From Petrolisthes cinctipes (taxonomy: Eukaryota > Arthropoda > Malacostraca > Decapoda > Porcellanidae), in contig JAWQEG010003728.1 of NCBI GenBank assembly GCA_033782935.1, positions 7,501-71,500 of the forward strand: a stretch of 64,000 bases of DNA. The letters are read 5' to 3'. The position numbers and the translations under genes are program-made. This document shows, in pieces, positions 1 through 15,013 of the stretch. Numbering within the stretch: the stretch's first letter is position 1; each line of letters begins with the position of its first letter. Under the pieces are notes generated by a model that ran no database searches, was not told where the DNA came from, and saw nothing but the letters and a program-made list of their open reading frames with translations.

Positions 1-3000
1 CTAACCTAACCTAACCTAACCTAACCTAACCTAACCTAACCTAACCTAACCTAACCTAACCTAACCTAACCTAACCTAACCTAACCTAACCTAACCTAAC
101 CTAACCTAACCTAACCTAACCTAACCTAACCTAACCTAACCTAACCTAACCTAACCTAACCTAACCTAACCTAACCTAACCTAACCTAACCTAACCTAAC
201 CTAACCTAACCTAACCTAACCTAACCTAACCTAACCTAACCTAACCTAACCTAACCTAACCTAACCTAACCTAACCTAACCTAACCTAACCTAACCTAAC
301 CTAACCTAACCTAACCTAACCTAACCTAACCTAACCTAACCTAACCTAACCTAACCTAACCTAACCTAACCTAACCTAACCTAACCTAACCTAACCTAAC
401 CTAACCTAACCTAACCTAACCTAACCTAACCTAACCTAACCTAACCTAACCTAACCTAACCTAACCTAACCTAACCTAACCTAACCTAACCTAACCTAAC
501 CTAACCTAACCTAACCTAACCTAACCTAACCTAACCTAACCTAACCTAACCTAACCTAACCTAACCTAACCTAACCTAACCTAACCTAACCTAACCTAAC
601 CTAACCTAACCTAACCTAACCTAACCTAACCTAACCTAACCTAACCTAACCTAACCTAACCTAACCTAACCTAACCTAACCTAACCTAACCTAACCTAAC
701 CTAACCTAACCTAACCTAACCTAACCTAACCTAACCTAACCTAACCTAACCTAACCTAACCTAACCTAACCTAACCTAACCTAACCTAACCTAACCTAAC
801 CTAACCTAACCTAACCTAACCTAACCTAACCTAACCTAACCTAACCTAACCTAACCTAACCTAACCTAACCTAACCTAACCTAACCTAACCTAACCTAAC
901 CTAACCTAACCTAACCTAACCTAACCTAACCTAACCTAACCTAACCTAACCTAACCTAACCTAACCTAACCTAACCTAACCTAACCTAACCTAACCTAAC
1001 CTAACCTAACCTAACCTAACCTAACCTAACCTAACCTAACCTAACCTAACCTAACCTAACCTAACCTAACCTAACCTAACCTAACCTAACCTAACCTAAC
1101 CTAACCTAACCTAACCTAACCTAACCTAACCTAACCTAACCTAACCTAACCTAACCTAACCTAACCTAACCTAACCTAACCTAACCTAACCTAACCTAAC
1201 CTAACCTAACCTAACCTAACCTAACCTAACCTAACCTAACCTAACCTAACCTAACCTAACCTAACCTAACCTAACCTAACCTAACCTAACCTAACCTAAC
1301 CTAACCTAACCTAACCTAACCTAACCTAACCTAACCTAACCTAACCTAACCTAACCTAACCTAACCTAACCTAACCTAACCTAACCTAACCTAACCTAAC
1401 CTAACCTAACCTAACCTAACCTAACCTAACCTAACCTAACCTAACCTAACCTAACCTAACCTAACCTAACCTAACCTAACCTAACCTAACCTAACCTAAC
1501 CTAACCTAACCTAACCTAACCTAACCTAACCTAACCTAACCTAACCTAACCTAACCTAACCTAACCTAACCTAACCTAACCTAACCTAACCTAACCTAAC
1601 CTAACCTAACCTAACCTAACCTAACCTAACCTAACCTAACCTAACCTAACCTAACCTAACCTAACCTAACCTAACCTAACCTAACCTAACCTAACCTAAC
1701 CTAACCTAACCTAACCTAACCTAACCTAACCTAACCTAACCTAACCTAACCTAACCTAACCTAACCTAACCTAACCTAACCTAACCTAACCTAACCTAAC
1801 CTAACCTAACCTAACCTAACCTAACCTAACCTAACCTAACCTAACCTAACCTAACCTAACCTAACCTAACCTAACCTAACCTAACCTAACCTAACCTAAC
1901 CTAACCTAACCTAACCTAACCTAACCTAACCTAACCTAACCTAACCTAACCTAACCTAACCTAACCTAACCTAACCTAACCTAACCTAACCTAACCTAAC
2001 CTAACCTAACCTAACCTAACCTAACCTAACCTAACCTAACCTAACCTAACCTAACCTAACCTAACCTAACCTAACCTAACCTAACCTAACCTAACCTAAC
2101 CTAACCTAACCTAACCTAACCTAACCTAACCTAACCTAACCTAACCTAACCTAACCTAACCTAACCTAACCTAACCTAACCTAACCTAACCTAACCTAAC
2201 CTAACCTAACCTAACCTAACCTAACCTAACCTAACCTAACCTAACCTAACCTAACCTAACCTAACCTAACCTAACCTAACCTAACCTAACCTAACCTAAC
2301 CTAACCTAACCTAACCTAACCTAACCTAACCTAACCTAACCTAACCTAACCTAACCTAACCTAACCTAACCTAACCTAACCTAACCTAACCTAACCTAAC
2401 CTAACCTAACCTAACCTAACCTAACCTAACCTAACCTAACCTAACCTAACCTAACCTAACCTAACCTAACCTAACCTAACCTAACCTAACCTAACCTAAC
2501 CTAACCTAACCTAACCTAACCTAACCTAACCTAACCTAACCTAACCTAACCTAACCTAACCTAACCTAACCTAACCTAACCTAACCTAACCTAACCTAAC
2601 CTAACCTAACCTAACCTAACCTAACCTAACCTAACCTAACCTAACCTAACCTAACCTAACCTAACCTAACCTAACCTAACCTAACCTAACCTAACCTAAC
2701 CTAACCTAACCTAACCTAACCTAACCTAACCTAACCTAACCTAACCTAACCTAACCTAACCTAACCTAACCTAACCTAACCTAACCTAACCTAACCTAAC
2801 CTAACCTAACCTAACCTAACCTAACCTAACCTAACCTAACCTAACCTAACCTAACCTAACCTAACCTAACCTAACCTAACCTAACCTAACCTAACCTAAC
2901 CTAACCTAACCTAACCTAACCTAACCTAACCTAACCTAACCTAACCTAACCTAACCTAACCTAACCTAACCTAACCTAACCTAACCTAACCTAACCTAAC

Positions 3001-4428
3001 CTAACCTAACCTAACCTAACCTAACCTAACCTAACCTAACCTAACCTAACCTAACCTAACCTAACCTAACCTAACCTAACCTAACCTAACCTAACCTAAC
3101 CTAACCTAACCTAACCTAACCTAACCTAACCTAACCTAACCTAACCTAACCTAACCTAACCTAACCTAACCTAACCTAACCTAACCTAACCTAACCTAAC
3201 CTAACCTAACCTAACCTAACCTAACCTAACCTAACCTAACCTAACCTAACCTAACCTAACCTAACCTAACCTAACCTAACCTAACCTAACCTAACCTAAC
3301 CTAACCTAACCTAACCTAACCTAACCTAACCTAACCTAACCTAACCTAACCTAACCTAACCTAACCTAACCTAACCTAACCTAACCTAACCTAACCTAAC
3401 CTAACCTAACCTAACCTAACCTAACCTAACCTAACCTAACCTAACCTAACCTAACCTAACCTAACCTAACCTAACCTAACCTAACCTAACCTAACCTAAC
3501 CTAACCTAACCTAACCTAACCTAACCTAACCTAACCTAACCTAACCTAACCTAACCTAACCTAACCTAACCTAACCTAACCTAACCTAACCTAACCTAAC
3601 CTAACCTAACCTAACCTAACCTAACCTAACCTAACCTAACCTAACCTAACCTAACCTAACCTAACCTAACCTAACCTAACCTAACCTAACCTAACCTAAC
3701 CTAACCTAACCTAACCTAACCTAACCTAACCTAACCTAACCTAACCTAACCTAACCTAACCTAACCTAACCTAACCTAACCTAACCTAACCTAACCTAAC
3801 CTAACCTAACCTAACCTAACCTAACCTAACCTAACCTAACCTAACCTAACCTAACCTAACCTAACCTAACCTAACCTAACCTAACCTAACCTAACCTAAC
3901 CTAACCTAACCTAACCTAACCTAACCTAACCTAACCTAACCTAACCTAACCTAACCTAACCTAACCTAACCTAACCTAACCTAACCTAACCTAACCTAAC
4001 CTAACCTAACCTAACCTAACCTAACCTAACCTAACCTAACCTAACCTAACCTAACCTAACCTAACCTAACCTAACCTAACCTAACCTAACCTAACCTAAC
4101 CTAACCTAACCTAACCTAACCTAACCTAACCTAACCTAACCTAACCTAACCTAACCTAACCTAACCTAACCTAACCTAACCTAACCTAACCTAACCTAAC
4201 CTAACCTAACCTAACCTAACCTAACCTAACCTAACCTAACCTAACCTAACCTAACCTAACCTAACCTAACCTAACCTAACCTAACCTAACCTAACCTAAC
4301 CTAACCTAACCTAACCTAACCTAACCTAACCTAACCTAACCTAACCTAACCTAACCTAACCTAACCTAACCTAACCTAACCTCACCTCACCTAACCTAAC
4401 CTAACCTAACCTAACCTTAACCTTAACC
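1..4428. repeat. Telomere, (CTAAC)n = TTAGG arthropod type
   Basis: Perfect CTAAC pentamers fill positions 1-4380 (876 units) without a single substitution. Two CTCAC variants follow (4381-4390), then five more CTAAC, then CCTTAA variants at 4415-4428. The C-rich strand runs inward from position 1, as expected for a left chromosome end. TTAGG is the ancestral arthropod telomere repeat (established knowledge). Variants occur only at the inner edge, as expected if the outer part is renewed by telomerase. The true end may lie further left if the assembly is clipped. Confidence 0.97.
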
Positions 4429-6358
4429 TGCAAACAAACACACACACACACAACAAGAGTCAGCCTGTCATGTTCACACCTATGCGGATTTACAGAACAT
4501 CCTGCTGTACCCAAGTTTATCTGACAGCCCCATACAAGTGCTTTAGGGATGAGATTTCTCGCAAATACCACATCTCCCATCAGCTGTACATATGTATGTA
4601 GAAGTAGAAGAGACCACATTCTCTTCTATTCTGTTCACATCACTTGTTATCAAGTAACGTCATCGTGCTGTTAAAGCAACTCCTTCAATGGCCATTCTAG
4701 GTTGCACACGCCCCACGGGAAGTGATAACCGCACTTGAGATGATACACGCATCACCCATAGGTATCAGCAGCGACCCACAGATACCCGAGATGCTTCGCT
4801 CCCCCAGACACTTTTAAGGAGAGTGTCCCCTTTTACAGAAGAAGCTAGCGACCTGCTGCCATTCCACAGACGCCTCACACACTGCCATGATCGACAACGG
4901 GTTAAAGTGCGGCAGTGGTCGAGATGGAGCAGGCAAGCAGCACTGGTACCATGTTCAACAACCACCACACACCCCCGATGCCTAGACAGGGGAGCACGCC
5001 ATGCCCCGAACTGAACAAACAACAGTCACTGCCCAACAGCATTGGCCACACACAATCAATATTAAAATAAACAACCGAGGAATGTGAGGAGGCACGACCG
5101 CGAGGAGATCAGCCATCCACTGTCTGTATTGCCACATACCAGACACCAATCTTTTGGACAAGTCCTCAGTTAAGAGAATGAGCAGCAGAAGCAGGGCAGC
5201 CACACCGAGATGACAGAGGCCCAGACCGGCGAGCATCACCCCACTGGAATTACAGAACGTGTCACCCCGACAATAGCATATGATCTACTTGCTAACCACT
5301 CAAACTCTTTTCAGTGCCTGCCTGCAGACGTGGGTAGAAGCAGCAGCCATCGATAATAATAGCACAACTGCTTCAGTAATGGCACAAACGCCACCCCCAG
5401 CATTAGCCAACTAACTGGCCCTGCAGACGTGATGACACCAGAACGAGACTGCTAATTAGTTTCCCTTGTCCGGACAGGAGAGCGAGAAGCTAGCTTGCTT
5501 GCATGCTGTACATGTGCCAGATCAAGGGGAGTAAGCCACTGCACCTCGTCAAGGTTACACAGCCTCTTGTTTTAGAGAAGATAGCTCTAAAACCACAGTG
5601 GTAATTCAGAGTAACAGGTAGGTAGTCTTCAATCGTACTACATACTCGAGTGTATGCTCACACAGAGAACATCACCCAGACACTGGCAACCTCTCTATGC
5701 ACAGTACTCTTGCATCAGAGTGGCTAAAGGATACAATTCAAACCATTAGCCAAGCACTAGGTCTAAGGAACACCATCGACCCTCAGAGATCATGTACTCC
5801 ACAGTGGGACTGCTGTAGGAGTAACCCATTTCATGACCACAATATCGTGTTTCCTTACTATATTTTTAGGGTTTTGCGACGGTGTAGCACTCGAGATGGT
5901 CGTACAACACTGCCAGGCTTTTCTCTAGCCCTTATTATACCTCCATCTCTAAGCCCGTCATCACCAGACTCGAAATCTCGGTGCTTGACAACTTTCATCT
6001 TCGCTCAGAGTTCAGGAAGAACACCAGCTACCGGACACAATCCATTACCCTTCCTCTTCCTCTCTCATTGGGTAGCCACCCTACAATTCTGTGGGGGAGC
6101 CAGCTCTCTCCTCCCTACCATAGTTGGAGGGTCGTGCGCCCTTGGGGCGGCATCGACGCTCACCTAGAGTGGGTCAGTTACAGCTCCTCACATCTAACTC
6201 CCCCCCATCTACACCTACCTCAGCCCATACCACACACACAAACTATGGAACACCAACATTTCTACCACTCCTACCGTCAATTTCGTATAGTAACAAATCA
6301 TTCCATTTCTCAATCTTTTATATACCAGGATACAAAACAAATAACTTATTTTCTTTTG
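4429..6358. other. Telomere-adjacent low-copy DNA, no gene recognised
   Basis: After a short (CA)n tract (about 4439-4452) the sequence becomes complex with balanced base composition and no tandem repeat. Open frames up to 156 codons exist (5697-6167, + strand), but I see no recognisable domain and overlapping frames of similar length occur in the same stretch. I treat it as non-coding subtelomeric DNA. It has no obvious copy elsewhere in the window, unlike most of the rest. Confidence 0.5.
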
Positions 6359-6592
6359 AGGTACAGTTGCCTCAAGGTATTCCTTTACCCTTTGCTTTTG
6401 TGTCTGGAGTTGATGTGGCAGCGTAGCAATACTAGAGTCACATTTATGAATGAGACCAATCTCCCTGTTGAATCATGTTTCGTATTCTTCAATGTTAATA
6501 ATGTGTAAGATGTGATATTATTATTATTATTATGTCCAGCGATGCCACAGCCAACACAGGGGGTAAAGAAATACTTTGAGGCAACTGTACCT
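6359..6592. mobile_element. Inverted-repeat (MITE-like) element, 234 bp
   Basis: A 32-bp arm at 6359-6390 (AGGTACAGTTGCCTCAA...) matches the reverse complement of 6561-6592 at 30 of 32 positions. Inside, 6398-6422 and about 6533-6557 form a weaker second pair around TGTGGC. A short (TTA)n lies between. The arrangement suits a non-autonomous DNA transposon or hairpin; no target duplication is clear. Confidence 0.5.
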
Positions 6593-6853
6593 TAATACAT
6601 TCTATTCCTTTTATTTCATACTTCGAAGACTCTCCGGAACCCAACCAGGATCATCCCGACAAAAATATTTATTAAAAAAAAAAAAAAACTAAAACTTGGA
6701 AATTCGTATTCGGGCATATCAAAGTAACGATATGCTACTTCAATGCAAGATTGGAGATCACTCATGCAAGTCCCCATCAGGAAACCCCCGGGCCCCCCGG
6801 ATATATGGAGGGCCCAACTGGGGTTCCTTCAGGTGACTGCAGAGTGTAATACT

Positions 6854-6884
6854 TTCCCCCTTGGTCCCCAGCACCAAGGGGGAA
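6854..6884. other. Perfect 12-bp GC-rich hairpin
   Basis: TTCCCCCTTGGT (6854-6865) pairs perfectly with ACCAAGGGGGAA (6873-6884) across a 7-nt loop. It lies in a GC-rich patch (6780-6900) just outside the satellite array. No T-run follows and function is unknown. Confidence 0.6.
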
Positions 6885-6971
6885 GGGGGTCACTTCCACC
6901 TAAACACAGCACCACACACACATATATAAACACGCACTATTGGCCACAATATATAGAGGCATGGTACAGTG

Positions 6972-9900
6972 TTCAGGAGAGTGTAGCCCCGCGCCAGTAC
7001 ACGTGTACGCACAATGCTGTACCACCCAATACAATGAAGACTGGGAGTGTGTACTGGCGCATCATACCACTTTCTTCACCACCTTCACCACCTGCAATTA
7101 CAAATATCATCATTAGAAACATTCAACAACTCCTATAGTATTTGCTAACTATGATTTCATTACGAGTTACAGAAGCAATTAATATAATTCGTTACCACAC
7201 TCTCGCACACAAGACACATATACAGTCGGATCCATAAGTTCGATTACATCCATTTTTTTATGCGACCATTATTAATATATAGCCTACATCTTTATAAAAC
7301 CCTTCACTATTTTTTTTAATTATTATCACTTTTCTCTCATACTTATTAGGCTTCATATTTTTAACGGTCATTAACTTTTCTTTTATTAAATATATCAAAT
7401 TCCTCTCAAGATATCTTCATTACATTTAAACTACTTTTACTATTCATTCTTTTTGTCACGCACTTGACTATAATTCAACATTTTTTATCGATATTAATTA
7501 ATCTTCCTGTTTATTTAAACTATTAACCTCTTACATTATCATTCAATTCTTCCAAATTCTATTTCCTGTATCATATCATAAGAACACTAACTTTATAATA
7601 CTTATAAACAATATTATACTTACCGAAGCCAACATCACAATCGATCCTTGTCAATACTTGAACTTCAGGAGAGTGTAGCCCCGCGCCAGTACACGTGTCC
7701 GCACAATGCTGTACCACCCAATACAATGAAGACTGGGTGTGTGTACTAGCGCATCACACCACTTTCTTCACCACCTTCACCACCTGCAATTACAAATATC
7801 ATCATTAGAAACATTCAACAACTCCTATAGTATTTGCTAACTATGATTTCATTACGAGTTACAGAAGCAATTAATATAATTCGTTACCACACTCTCGCAC
7901 ACAAGACACATATACAGTCGGATCCATAAGTTCGATTACATCCATTTTTTTATGCGACCATTATTAATATATAGCCTACATCTTTATAAAACCCTTCACT
8001 ATTTTTTTTTTATTATTATCACTTTTCTCTCATACTTATTAGGCTTCATATTTTTAACGGTCATTAACTTTTCTTTTATTAAATATATCAAATTCCTCTC
8101 AAGATATCTTCATTACATTTAAACTACCTTTACTATTCATTCTTTTTGTCACTCACTTGACTATAATTCAACATCTTTTATCGATATTAATTAATCTTCC
8201 TGTTTATTTAAACTATTAACCTCTTACATTATCATTCAATTCTTCCAAATTCTATTTCCTGTATCATATCATAAGAACACTAACTTTATAATACTTATAA
8301 ACAATATTATACTTACCGAAGCCAACATCACAATCGATCCTTGTCAATACTTGAACTTCAGGAGAGTGTAGCCCCGCACCAGTACACGTGTCCGCACAAT
8401 GCTGTACCACCCAATACAATGAAGACTGGGTGTGTGTACTAGCGCATCACACCACTTTCTTCACCACCTTCACCACCTGCAATTACAAATATCATCATTA
8501 GAAACATTCAACAACTCCTATAGTATTTGCTAACTATGATTTCATTACGAGTTACAGAAGCAATTAATATAATTCGTTACCACACTCTCGCACACAAGAC
8601 ACATATACAGTCGGATCCATAAGTTCGATTACATCCATTTTTTTATGCGACCATTATTAATATATAGCCTACATCTTTATAAAACCCTTCACTATTTTTT
8701 TTTATTATTATCACTTTTCTCTCATACTTATTAGGCTTCATATTTTTAACGGTCATTAACTTTTCTTTTATTAAATATATCAAATTCCTCTCAAGATATC
8801 TTCATTACATTTAAACTACCTTTACTATTTATTCTTTTTGTCACGCACTTGACTATAATTCAACATATTTTATCGATATTAATTAATCTTCCTGTTTATT
8901 TAAACTATTAACCTCTTACATTATCATTCAATTCTTCCAAATTCTATTTCCTGTATCATATCATAAGAACACTAACTTTATAATACTTATAAACAATATT
9001 ATACTTACCGAAGCCAACATCACAATCGATCCTTGTCAATACTTGAACTTCAGGAGAGTGTAGCCCCGCGCCAGTACACGTGTCCGCACAATGTTGTACC
9101 ACCCAATACAATGAAGACTGGGTGTGTGTACTGGCACATTACACCACTTTCTTCACCACCTTCACCACCTGCAATTACAAATATCATCATTAGAAACATT
9201 CAACAACTCCTATAGTATTTGCTAACTATGATTTCATTACGAGTTACAGAAGCAATTAATATAATTCGTTACCACACTCTCGCACACAAAACACATATAC
9301 AGTCGGATCCATAAGTTCGATTACATCCATTTTTTATGCGACCATTATTAATATATAGCCTACATTTTTATAAAACCCTTCACTATTTTTTTTAATTATT
9401 ATCACTTTTCTCTCATACTTATTAGGCTTCATATTTTTAACGGTCATTAACTTTTCTTTTATTAAATATATCAAATTCCTCTCAAGATATCTTCATTACA
9501 TTTAAACTACCTTTACTATTCATTCTTTTTGTCACTCACTTGACTATAATTCAACATATTTTATCGATATTAATTAATCTTCCTGTTTATTTAAACTATT
9601 AACCTCTTACATTATCATTCAATTCTTCCAAATTCTATTTCCTGTATCATATCATAAGAACACTAACTTTATAATACTTATAAACAATATTATACTTACC
9701 GAAGCCAACATCACAATCGATCCTTGTCAATACTTGAACTTCAGGAGAGTGTAGCCCCGCGCCAGTACACGTGTCCGCACAATGCTGTACCACCCAATAC
9801 AATGAAGACTGGGTGTGTGTACTAGCGCATCACATCACTTTCTTCACCACCTTCACCACCTGCAATTACAAATATCATCATTAGAAACATTCAACAACTC

Positions 9901-12900
9901 CTATAGTATTTGCTAACTATGATTTCATTACGAGTTACAGAAGCAATTAATATAATTCGTTACCACACTCTCGCACACAAGACACATATACAGTCGGATC
10001 CATAAGTTCGATTACATCCATTTTTTTATGCGACCATTATTAATATATAGCCTACATCTTTATAAAACCCTTCACTATTTTTTTTTATTATTATCACTTT
10101 TCTCTCATACTTATTAGGCTTCATATTTTTAACGGTCATTAACTTTTCTTTTATTAAATATATCAAATTCCTCTCAAGATATCTTCATTACATTTAAACT
10201 ACCTTTACTATTTATTCTTTTTGTCACGCACTTGACTATAATTCAACATATTTTATCGATATTAATTAATCTTCCTGTTTATTTAAACTATTAACCTCTT
10301 ACATTATCATTCAATTCTTCCAAATTCTATTTCCTGTATCATATCATAAGAACACTAACTTTATAATACTTATAAACAATATTATACTTACCGAAGCCAA
10401 CATCACAATCGATCCTTGTCAATACTTGAACTTCAGGAGAGTGTAGCCCCGCGCCAGTACACGTGTCAGCACAATGTTGTACCACCCAATACAATGAAGA
10501 CTGGGTGTGTGTACTGGTGCATCACACCACTTTCTTCACCACCTTCACCACCTGCAATTGCAAATATCATCATTAGAAACATTCAACAACTCCTATAGTA
10601 TTTGCTAACTATGATTTCATTACGAGTTACAGAAGTAATTAATATAATTCGTTACCACACTCTCGCACACAAGACACATATACAGTCGGATCCATAAGTT
10701 CGATTACATCCATTTTTTTTATGCGACCATTATTAATATATAGCCTACATCTTTATAAAACCCTTCACTATTTTTTTTAATTATTATCACTTTTCTCTCA
10801 TACTTATTAGGCTTCATATTTTTAACGGTCATTAACTTTTCTTTTATTAAATATATCAAATTCTTCTCAAGATATCTTCATTACATTTAAACTACTTATA
10901 CTATTCATTCTTTTTGTCACGCACTTGACTATAATTCAACATCTTTTATCGATATTAATTAATCTTCCTGTTTATTTAAACTATTAACCTCTTACATTAT
11001 CATTCAATTCTTCCAAATTCTATTTCCTGTATCATATCATAAGAACACTAACTTTATAATACTTATAAACAATATTATACTTACCGAAGCCAACATCACA
11101 ATCGATCCTTGTCAATACTTGAACTTCAGGAGAGTGTAGCCCCGCGCCAGTACACGTGTCCGCACAATGCTGTACCACCCAATACAATGAAGACTGGGTG
11201 TGTGTACTAGCGCATCACACCACTTTCTTCACCACCTTCACCACCTGCAATTACAAATATCATCATTAGAAACATTCAACAACTCCTATAGTATTTGCTA
11301 ACTATGATTTCATTACGAGTTACAGAAGCAATTAATATAATTCGTTACCACACTCTCGCACACAAGACACATATACAGTCGGATCCATAAGTTCGATTAC
11401 ATCCATTTTTTTATGCGACCATTATTAATATATAGCCTACATCTTTATAAAACCCTTCACTATTTTTTTTTATCATTATCACTTTTCTCTCATACTTATT
11501 AGGCTTCATATTTTTAACGGTCATTAACTTTTCTTTTATTAAATATATCAAATTCCTCTCAAGATATCTTCATTACATTTAAACTACCTTTACTATTCAT
11601 TCTTTTTGTCACTCACTTGACTATAATTCAACATCTTTTATCGATATTAATTAATCTTCCTGTTTATTTAAACTATTAACCTCTTACATTATCATTCAAT
11701 TCTTCCAAATTCTATTTCCTGTATCATATCATAAGAACACTAACTTTATAATACTTATAAACAATATTATACTTACCGAAGCCAACATCACAATCGATCC
11801 TTGTCAATACTTGAACTTCAGGAGAGTGTAGCCCCGCGCGAGTACACGTGTACGCACAATGCTGTACCACCCAATACAATGAAGACTGGGTGTGTGTACT
11901 GGCGCATCACACCACTTTCTTCACCACCTTCACCACCTGCAATTACAAATATCATCATTAGAAACATTCAACAACTCCTATAGTATTTGCTAACTATGAT
12001 TTCATTACGAGTTACAGAAGCAATTAATATAATTCGTTACCACACTCTCGCACTCAAGACACATATACAGTCGGATCCATAAGTTCGATTACATCCATTT
12101 TTTTATGCGACCATTATTAATATATAGCCTACATCTTTATAAAACCCTTCACTATTTTTTTTTATTATTATCACTTTTCTCTCATACTTATTAGGCTTCA
12201 TATTTTTAACGGTCATTAACTTTTCTTTTATTAAATATATCAAATTCCTCTCAAGATATCTTCATTACATTTAAACTACTTTTACTATTCATTCTTTTTG
12301 TCACGCACTTGACTATAATTCAACATCTTCTATCGATATTAATTAATCTTCCTGTTTATTTAAACTATTAACCTCTTACATTATCATTCAATTCTTCCAA
12401 ATTCTATTTCCTGTATCATATCATAAGAACACTAACTTTATAATACTTATAAACAATATTATACTTACCGAAGCCAACATCACAATCGATCCTTGTCAAT
12501 ACTTGAACTTCAGGAGAGTGTAGCCCCGCGCCAGTACACGTGTCCGCACAATGCTGTACCACCCAATACAATGAAGACTGGGTGTGTGTACTGGTGCATC
12601 ACACCACTTTCTTCACCACCTTCACCACCTGCAATTACAAATATCATCATTAGAAACATTCAACAACTCCTATAGTATTTGCTAACTATGATTTCATTAC
12701 GAGTTACAGAAGCAATTAATATAATTAGTTACCACACTCTCGCACACAAGACACATATACAGTCGGATCCATAAGTTCGATTACATCCATTTTTTTATGC
12801 GACCATTATTAATATATAGCCTACATCTTTATAAAACCCTTCACTATTTTTTTTAATTATTATCACTTTTCTCTCATACTTATTAGGCTTCATATTTTTA

Positions 12901-13864
12901 ACGGTCATTAACTTTTCTTTTATTAAATATATCAAATTCCTCTCAAGATATCTTCATTACATTTAAACTACTTTTACTATTCATTCTTTTTGTCACGCAC
13001 TTGACTATAATTCAACATCTTCTATCGATATTAATTAATCTTCCTGTTTATTTAAACTATTAACCTCTTACATTATCATTCAATTCTTCCAAATTCTATT
13101 TCCTGTATCATATCATAAGAACACTAACTTTATAATACTTATAAACAATATTATACTTACCGAAGCCAACATCACAATCGATCCTTGTCAATACTTGAAC
13201 TTCAGGAGAGTGTAGCCCCGCGCCAGTACACGTGTCCGCACAATGCTGTACCACCCAATACAATGAAGACTGGGTGTGTGTACTGGTGCATCACACCACT
13301 TTCTTCACCACCTTCACCACCTGCAATTACAAATATCATCATTAGAAACATTCAACAACTCCTATAGTATTTGCTAACTATGATTTCATTACGAGTTACA
13401 GAAGCAATTAATATAATTAGTTACCACACTCTCGCACACAAGACACATATACAGTCGGATCCATAAGTTCGATTACATCCATTTTTTTATGCGACCATTA
13501 TTAATATATAGCCTACATCTTTATAAAACCCTTCACTATTTTTTTTAATTATTATCACTTTTCTCTCATACTTATTAGGCTTCATATTTTTAACGGTCAT
13601 TAACTTTTCTTTTATTAAATATATCAAATTCCTCTCAAGATATCTTCATTACATTTAAACTACCTTTACTATTCATTCTTTTTGTCACCACTTGACTATA
13701 ATTCAACATCTTTTATCGATATTAATTAATCTTCCTGTTTATTTAAACTATTAACCTCTTACATTATCATTCAATTCTTCCAAATTCTATTTCCTGTATC
13801 ATATCATAAGAACACTAACTTTACAATACTTATAAACAATATTATACTTACCGAAGCCAACATC
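6972..13864. repeat. Subtelomeric satellite, 10 units of about 692 bp
   Basis: Units start (TTCAGGAGAG) at 6972, 7664, 8357, 9049, 9740, 10432, 11125, 11817, 12509 and 13201, so the period is 691-693 bp. The last unit is cut about 26 bp short where a transposon-end sequence begins. Units differ by scattered substitutions and by poly-T length. Each carries an inverted pair, GCGCCAGTACAC and GTGTACTGGCGC about 60 bp apart (perfect in unit 1, with single changes in most others), and a CACGTG core. Recurrent 60-codon open frames follow the repeat and are not considered genes. Confidence 0.95.
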
Positions 13865-13906
13865 GTGCCAAGGGATCAGGACATAATTTCTGACAGCGAT
13901 TGTACA
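13865..13906. mobile_element. Right end of a TA-flanked MITE, fused to the satellite
   Basis: This is a diverged copy of the terminal repeat seen complete at 15119-15207 and 43244-43398 (GTGCCA...TTTCTGAC..CG..TGTA). It begins exactly where the tenth satellite unit breaks off, so the insertion or recombination truncated the satellite. Confidence 0.65.
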
Positions 13907-13946
13907 GCTCCGGACAGATCAAGGGTCCACACTTCTTCCAAAAGCT

Positions 13947-14102
13947 TTTTAAAAAAAAAAAAAATTTATATATATAAAAAAAAAAATTATATAATTTTTT
14001 TTTTATATATAAATTTTTTTTATATATAATTTTTTTTTATATATAAATTTTTTTATATAATTTTTTTTATATAAACAAATTTTTATATAAATTTTTTTTA
14101 TA

Positions 14103-14136
<34 letters not shown>

Positions 14137-14919
14137 AAAATTATATAAAATTTGTATTTATACAAAAAAAAAATTTATATAAATTTTTTTTTATATAATT
14201 TTTTTATATATTTTTTATATAAAAAATTTGTTTATATAAAAAAAAATATAATTTTTTTTATATAAATTTTTTTTTTTATTAAATTTTTTTTATTAAATTT
14301 TTTTTATATAATTTTTTTTATTATTATTTTTTTTATATAATTTTTTTTTATACAAAAAAATGTTATATAAAAATGTTTTATATATAAAAAAATATATATA
14401 AAAAAAATTTATATAAACATTTTTTTATATAAAAAAATTTTATATAAAAATTTTTATATAAATTTTTTTATAAAAATATTTTATAAAAAAAGTTTTATAT
14501 ATTTTTTTTTATAAAAAAAGCATTATATAAAAAAAATATAAAAAAATTATAATTTTTTTTATATAAATTGCTTTTTTTATATATTTTTTTTTTACATAAA
14601 CAAAATTATATATTTTTTTTTATATAAAAAAATATTATATAAAAAAAATTTATATATAAAATATTTTTTTATATAAAAAAAATTATATAAATTTTTTTTT
14701 TATAAATTTTGTTTTATAATTTTTTTTTATTAAATTTTTTTATATAATTTTTTTTTATATAATTTTTTATAAAAAAATATTTTTATATAAAATAATTTTT
14801 TATATAAAAAAAATGTTTATATAATTTTTTTTATATAATTTTTTTATATAAAAAAAATATAATTTTTTTTTATATAAATTTTTTATATAAAAAAAAATTA
14901 TATAATTTTTTTTTATATA

Positions 14920-15013
<94 letters not shown>

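Noticed and set aside
5697..6167. 156-codon frame near the telomere
   Set aside because: No domain, two other frames of similar length overlap it, and composition is not protein-like.
9033..13367. Recurring 60-codon frames in the satellite
   Set aside because: They repeat with the 692-bp period, are lost in half of the units by single changes and have no recognisable domain.
6972..13864. CRISPR-like periodic array
   Set aside because: The period is 692 bp with no short repeat/spacer alternation, in a eukaryotic telomere context.
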